Source: Holacanthus passer
Lineage: Eukaryota > Chordata > Actinopteri > Pomacanthidae
NCBI GenBank assembly: GCA_025331565.1
Contig: JAFREQ010000154.1
Location: 531,001 to 595,000 of the forward strand
Direction of reading: 5' to 3'
DNA: 64,000 nt
The position numbers and the translations under genes were made by a program. Below, piece by piece: positions 60,951 through 64,000 of the stretch; position 1 is the stretch's first letter; each line of letters opens with the position of its first letter. The notes under the pieces were generated by a model, which ran no database searches, was not told the origin of the DNA, and was given only the letters and a program-made list of their open reading frames with translations.

Positions 60951-62793
60951 AAAGAGAGAAAGCAGATGTTGGTGGACTGATTGTGAGCTTGTGTGTGTAA
61001 ATGAATGAAAGAGAATTAAGGTTCATCCTTCATGTTTCTTATTGTCGTCAAATCCCAAATAGTTTCATTTTCAAAAAAGCGAAATCGTTTCCTCAAACAG
61101 CTGCTCGCTGCGGTTTTTATCAAACAAACAGCAGGAAACATGTGTTGGGGACTATTTTCAGCGGCGGATGAATCCACGTTTGGTCTCCAGTGAGAATTTG
61201 TTTGTGGGATTGAGTCCAGATAAACTACAGTGTGTGTGTGTGTGTGTGTGTGGTCTTGGCAGTTTTAGGGTTAATATTAGAGACGAGGTAATGAATTATG
61301 TCAACGAGGGTCCTCACATGTGTGTATCTGTGTGTATCTGTGTGTATTGGGGGAAGGTGGGGTTACGTCACAAATCACAGCTGGCTCTTAAATCCCTGAC
61401 TGTCACTGTAATCCAGATTGGGATTTCTCTCTCCAACTTCCTGCTCGCTGTCAGTCTAATCCCACACGGCAGCTTCTGATTGGACGATGTGAAGCGGCTC
61501 TGGCCGTCCATCAGAGGCAGCGGATGAACTGATGCTGAGATAAAAATGGATCGGCAGTCGAGGCCGGATGGATGGATGGATGAATGGATGGATGGATGGA
61601 TTAATGGATGGATGGACGGATGAGCAGGGGACAGTGTGATGTTGTGACGGAGGTGAAGGAGGGATAAAGATGGCGGCTGGTCCAGGAGTCAAACCGAAGC
61701 CTCACAGATAATCTGATTGTCCAGTTTTCAGCCTCCAGACTCGACCAATTATCAGCAAATGTTTTTCAGACGAGAATCTCAAACTATTTGAACAATAATG
61801 ACTAAAATATCCTTCAGGCTTTCTGTAGTCCTGAGTGGGACTGATGCATGATGGGAAACGAACACACGCCCACCTTGCAGTTTTTCCACCAGTATTTGTT
61901 CTTGAGTTTGGCGGCGCTGCTCTCGAACTGCGAGGCTCCGGCCTGCAGGGCGTCGGCCCGGTCGTCCAGCTCCGACAGCTTCTGGTCTCGCTCCAGGACT
62001 TTGTCCACGTTCACGCGCATGATGTCCACCACCTGAGGGACGACAACACCTGTCAGCGTCCGTCCCACAGACGGACCGGCTCGTCTTTACAAAGCTTTCT
62101 ACAAACCTTTGTTTTAATGACAACAACAACAATAATGATCCAGAAAAGTTCGTGCTCGTGTCATTAAAGGTCAATTTACAGCCGTCACTCTGTTCGGCAG
62201 TTAGAGGGCGCTGTTGTGCCAAAGTGATTGAAACCATGGCTTTGTATTAACCTGATGCCATCTTTCATCTTCTTCATAATCATTCCACCTTAAATTAGAG
62301 ATCATCAGAAAAAAATATCTGGTCGAAATCTGCTCAGTTGAACGTTTTCTTATATTAACCAGAGTGAATGTATGAAAAGGACAATGTAGCCCAGATGTGG
62401 TCATAAGAAAATAAAATAAAAAAAATCTTCAGTGTAATTTTAAGCTTTTACATTTTCTATCTCAGGTTTTTCATTTTCACTTTCCATTCTGAACTTTTCT
62501 TTACAGTAAATGATTTTGTTCATTCATTTTATTTGTAGATTTTTACATCTTATCTTCCGGCCTCTGTGTTTCTGCTGCTGTGATGCAAACTTTCTTTTTC
62601 TTATTAACATTTAACTTTCTCCTGAGCATTTTTTCATTTTAATTGGGCTTCAGCTGTTCTCACCTCGTCCACCTGCGCCTGCGTCTGCTGCAGCCGTCTG
62701 TTGCTGGTGAGGTTCGGGGCCGGAGCCGGGGGCCCCCCCTCGCCCTCCGGGGCCCCGGGAGCTCCTGCAGTACCTGCTGCGTCCGGAGTCGAC
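59826..62793 (-). CDS. vamp1: vamp1 (synaptobrevin-1) v-SNARE, first coding exon missing
   Basis: Four - strand exons are found: 62664-62793, 61874-62032, 60381-60432 and 59826-59842 (TGA at 59828-59826). They encode a Pro/Gly-rich N-terminus (STPDAAGTAGAP...NLTSNRRLQQTQAQVDE), the R-SNARE motif (VVDIMRVNVDKVLERDQKLS..., FESSAAKLKNKYWWKNCK) with its zero-layer Arg in IMRVNV, and a C-terminal membrane anchor MMIMMAVIGVICVGVVF-L-YFFY. The protein sits on synaptic vesicles and pairs with syntaxin and SNAP-25 for fusion. FESS, KNCK and MMIM favour VAMP1 over VAMP2 and VAMP3, and CHD4 is its neighbour on human 12p13. The first exon, usually only ATGTC, was not found before the window end. The last exon (LYFFY) is the least certain part; without it the frame would end CK-stop at once. 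Confidence 0.87.
60640..60705. repeat. TACTTAAGTA-type repeat fragment
   Basis: Contains AATACTCAAGTGAAGTAAAG and TTTGTACTTAAGTACTCTGG, matching the family at 58730-59225. Confidence 0.5.
61567..61622 (+). repeat. (GGAT)n tetranucleotide repeat
   Basis: About 13 GGAT-like units with a few TGAA/TTAA/GGAC substitutions, in a vamp1 intron. Confidence 0.95.
62033..62663 (-). other. vamp1: vamp1 intron between exons 2 and 3
   Basis: GT-AG on the - strand: donor GACGAG|GTGAGA and acceptor CCCTCAG|GTGGTG. A/T-rich, no features recognised. Confidence 0.75.
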
Positions 62794-63204
62794 CTGGAGA
62801 GTCAGGAACAAGAACGATCCATCACAGAAATGTTCCGCCTGTAAATCTGGTTTTGGTAAAGTTCAGTCAGTGAATTCACCTGAACTCCGTCACTTCTTTA
62901 AATCAAGAGGAGATTTAGTTTGTTTGCACCTTGGAAAAAGGAGATGAAGGACACTTTGGTGTCAACTACACGATCATTTTAAGAGCTATAACTTGTAGCA
63001 TAAGTGGAAATTAGGCTCGTGTTTGCTGACATCAGTTCCCCTGAGTTCCTGCTCACATCAGACCAAAGGTGCATTTTATTGATTATAAATGTAACTTTGC
63101 ATTTGTAAGAGGACGAATGGGATCTTTCAAAAGGCAACATTAAAACGATGAACACGTTAATGCATTAATTATAATTCAATAATATAATATATATTATTCT
63201 GAAA

Positions 63205-63335
63205 TGGAAACTATCTGAGTACTTTTACCTTTGGTACTTTTGTACTTAATGTTCTGGACTTTTACTTTACGAGTAATATTTTCTCATTGTGGTACTTTCA
63301 GTGAAGTTAAAATCAGAGTACTTCTTCCATCACAG
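63205..63335. repeat. TACTTTTACTTAAGTA-type repeat fragment
   Basis: Contains GAGTACTTTTACCTTTGGTA, TGGACTTTTACTTTACGAGT and GAGTACTTCTTCCATCACAG, the terminal words of the family at 58730-59225. Confidence 0.55.
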
Positions 63336-63544
63336 TTTGTTCACTCTGAAATATGAAATCTGTCATTCGTCAGCAGAAACTATTCAATTTTAAAAGACAA
63401 ATTCAATAATAGAAACATGACTCATCAAACTTTGGTCTCTGTGAAATTATAATTAAAGTATCAGAGGCTTCAACAGCTCAGCAGTTTAAATAAAATAAAA
63501 TGAACAAGGCAATATTAAAAGCTGAGTGTGTTTAAATTCTGTTG

Positions 63545-63548
<4 letters not shown>

Positions 63549-63580
<32 letters not shown>
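63549..63580 (+). repeat. (CA)n microsatellite
   Basis: Uninterrupted CA run. Confidence 0.95.
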
Positions 63581-63583
<3 letters not shown>

Positions 63584-64000
63584 CCAACAGTGGTTCACTT
63601 TTACAGCCTCGAACACACAGGCTTGTTTTCCAGAAGCAAAATGGAGACAGATTAGTGCAGCAGAGAGACCGAACTCTGAGGGAGATCAACACACACGCGA
63701 TAATACCTCCCCCCCCCACCACGCCACATACATGACATGAAATCATCTCCATCACATGTTGTGTCATTTACAAAAAGTTCAAAAAGTGCAAAGTTTTCTG
63801 ACATTTGAGGCCATATTTCATCTTAGAGCAGTGAATAAAACGTGCAGAGTTCGATGAAACAGCAGCTGATCACAGTATCGATGTTTTCTAGGTGAGTCAC
63901 CGGTGACTCATTGTCATGTTTCTGCAGCTGCAGCCCAGAAATGTCCAGAGCAAGTTTTAATTCAGCAGAATCAATCTAATAAAACCAGCAATCTACATGA

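Larger units (their letters stand above)
60433..61873 (-). other. vamp1: vamp1 intron between the SNARE and transmembrane exons
   Basis: It contains a TACTTAAGTA repeat fragment (60640-60705), GT/GA microsatellites (60748-60768, 60891-60955, 61231-61251), a GGAT tetranucleotide array (61567-61622) and a YY1-like AAAGATGGCGGCTGG at about 61667. No other gene was seen. Confidence 0.6.
62794..64000 (-). other. vamp1: vamp1 intron 1 (partial)
   Basis: Sequence upstream of the vamp1 exon 2 acceptor. It holds a TACTTTTAC repeat fragment (63205-63335) and a CA microsatellite (63549-63580). I looked for ATGTC followed by a donor on the - strand and did not find one, so exon 1 probably lies beyond the window. 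Confidence 0.55.

Overview
This is vertebrate, almost certainly ray-finned fish, genomic DNA. It has GT-AG introns, many CA/GT microsatellites, recognisable teleost interspersed repeats, and three vertebrate genes with the compact exon spacing of a percomorph-type genome. I see no bacterial, viral or CRISPR content.

Layout: (1) 1-330 may hold the last coding exon and poly(A) signal of an unidentified upstream gene. (2) 330-5450 is microsatellite-rich intergenic DNA. (3) 5455 to about 16.3-18.2 kb holds a cdc42-family Rho GTPase on the + strand: a noncoding first exon plus five coding exons, 191 aa, CVLL prenylation box. (4) About 18.2-31.3 kb has no convincing protein-coding gene, but it is not empty. 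It carries a promoter-like cluster near 20.8-21.0 kb, a degenerate TGTGT tract, guanine-run clusters, and ten + strand copies of a motif TATTATGGNNTG (nine exact; the tenth differs at the first base). This is the standout observation. (5) 32001-57323 is a complete chd4 (Mi-2 beta, NuRD complex) coding sequence in 40 exons, 1959 aa. (6) 59826-62793 on the - strand is vamp1 (synaptobrevin-1); its first coding exon was not found. It lies tail-to-tail with chd4, matching the CHD4/VAMP1 neighbourhood on human 12p13.

Main hypothesis: the DNA immediately upstream of chd4, in the same orientation, encodes or contains a regulatory RNA marked by repeated AUGG elements next to potential G-quadruplexes. 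The arrangement recalls CHASERR, a lncRNA in tandem upstream of another CHD-family gene, CHD2, for which AUGG-type elements and the G-quadruplex helicase DHX36 have been reported (from memory). The motif array and its strand bias are visible in the sequence. The RNA, its boundaries and its function are inference.

Smaller points include a U12-type (minor spliceosome) intron in chd4, a stop-free 129-nt chd4 mini-intron whose retention would keep the frame, a perfect palindromic RFX X-box in chd4 intron 3, GTTAGC/GCTAGC-rich tracts near the first exons of both cdc42 and chd4, and a 14-bp perfect hairpin in the putative lncRNA region. Exon boundaries were set by hand from splice sites, reading phase and remembered family sequence; no alignment was run.
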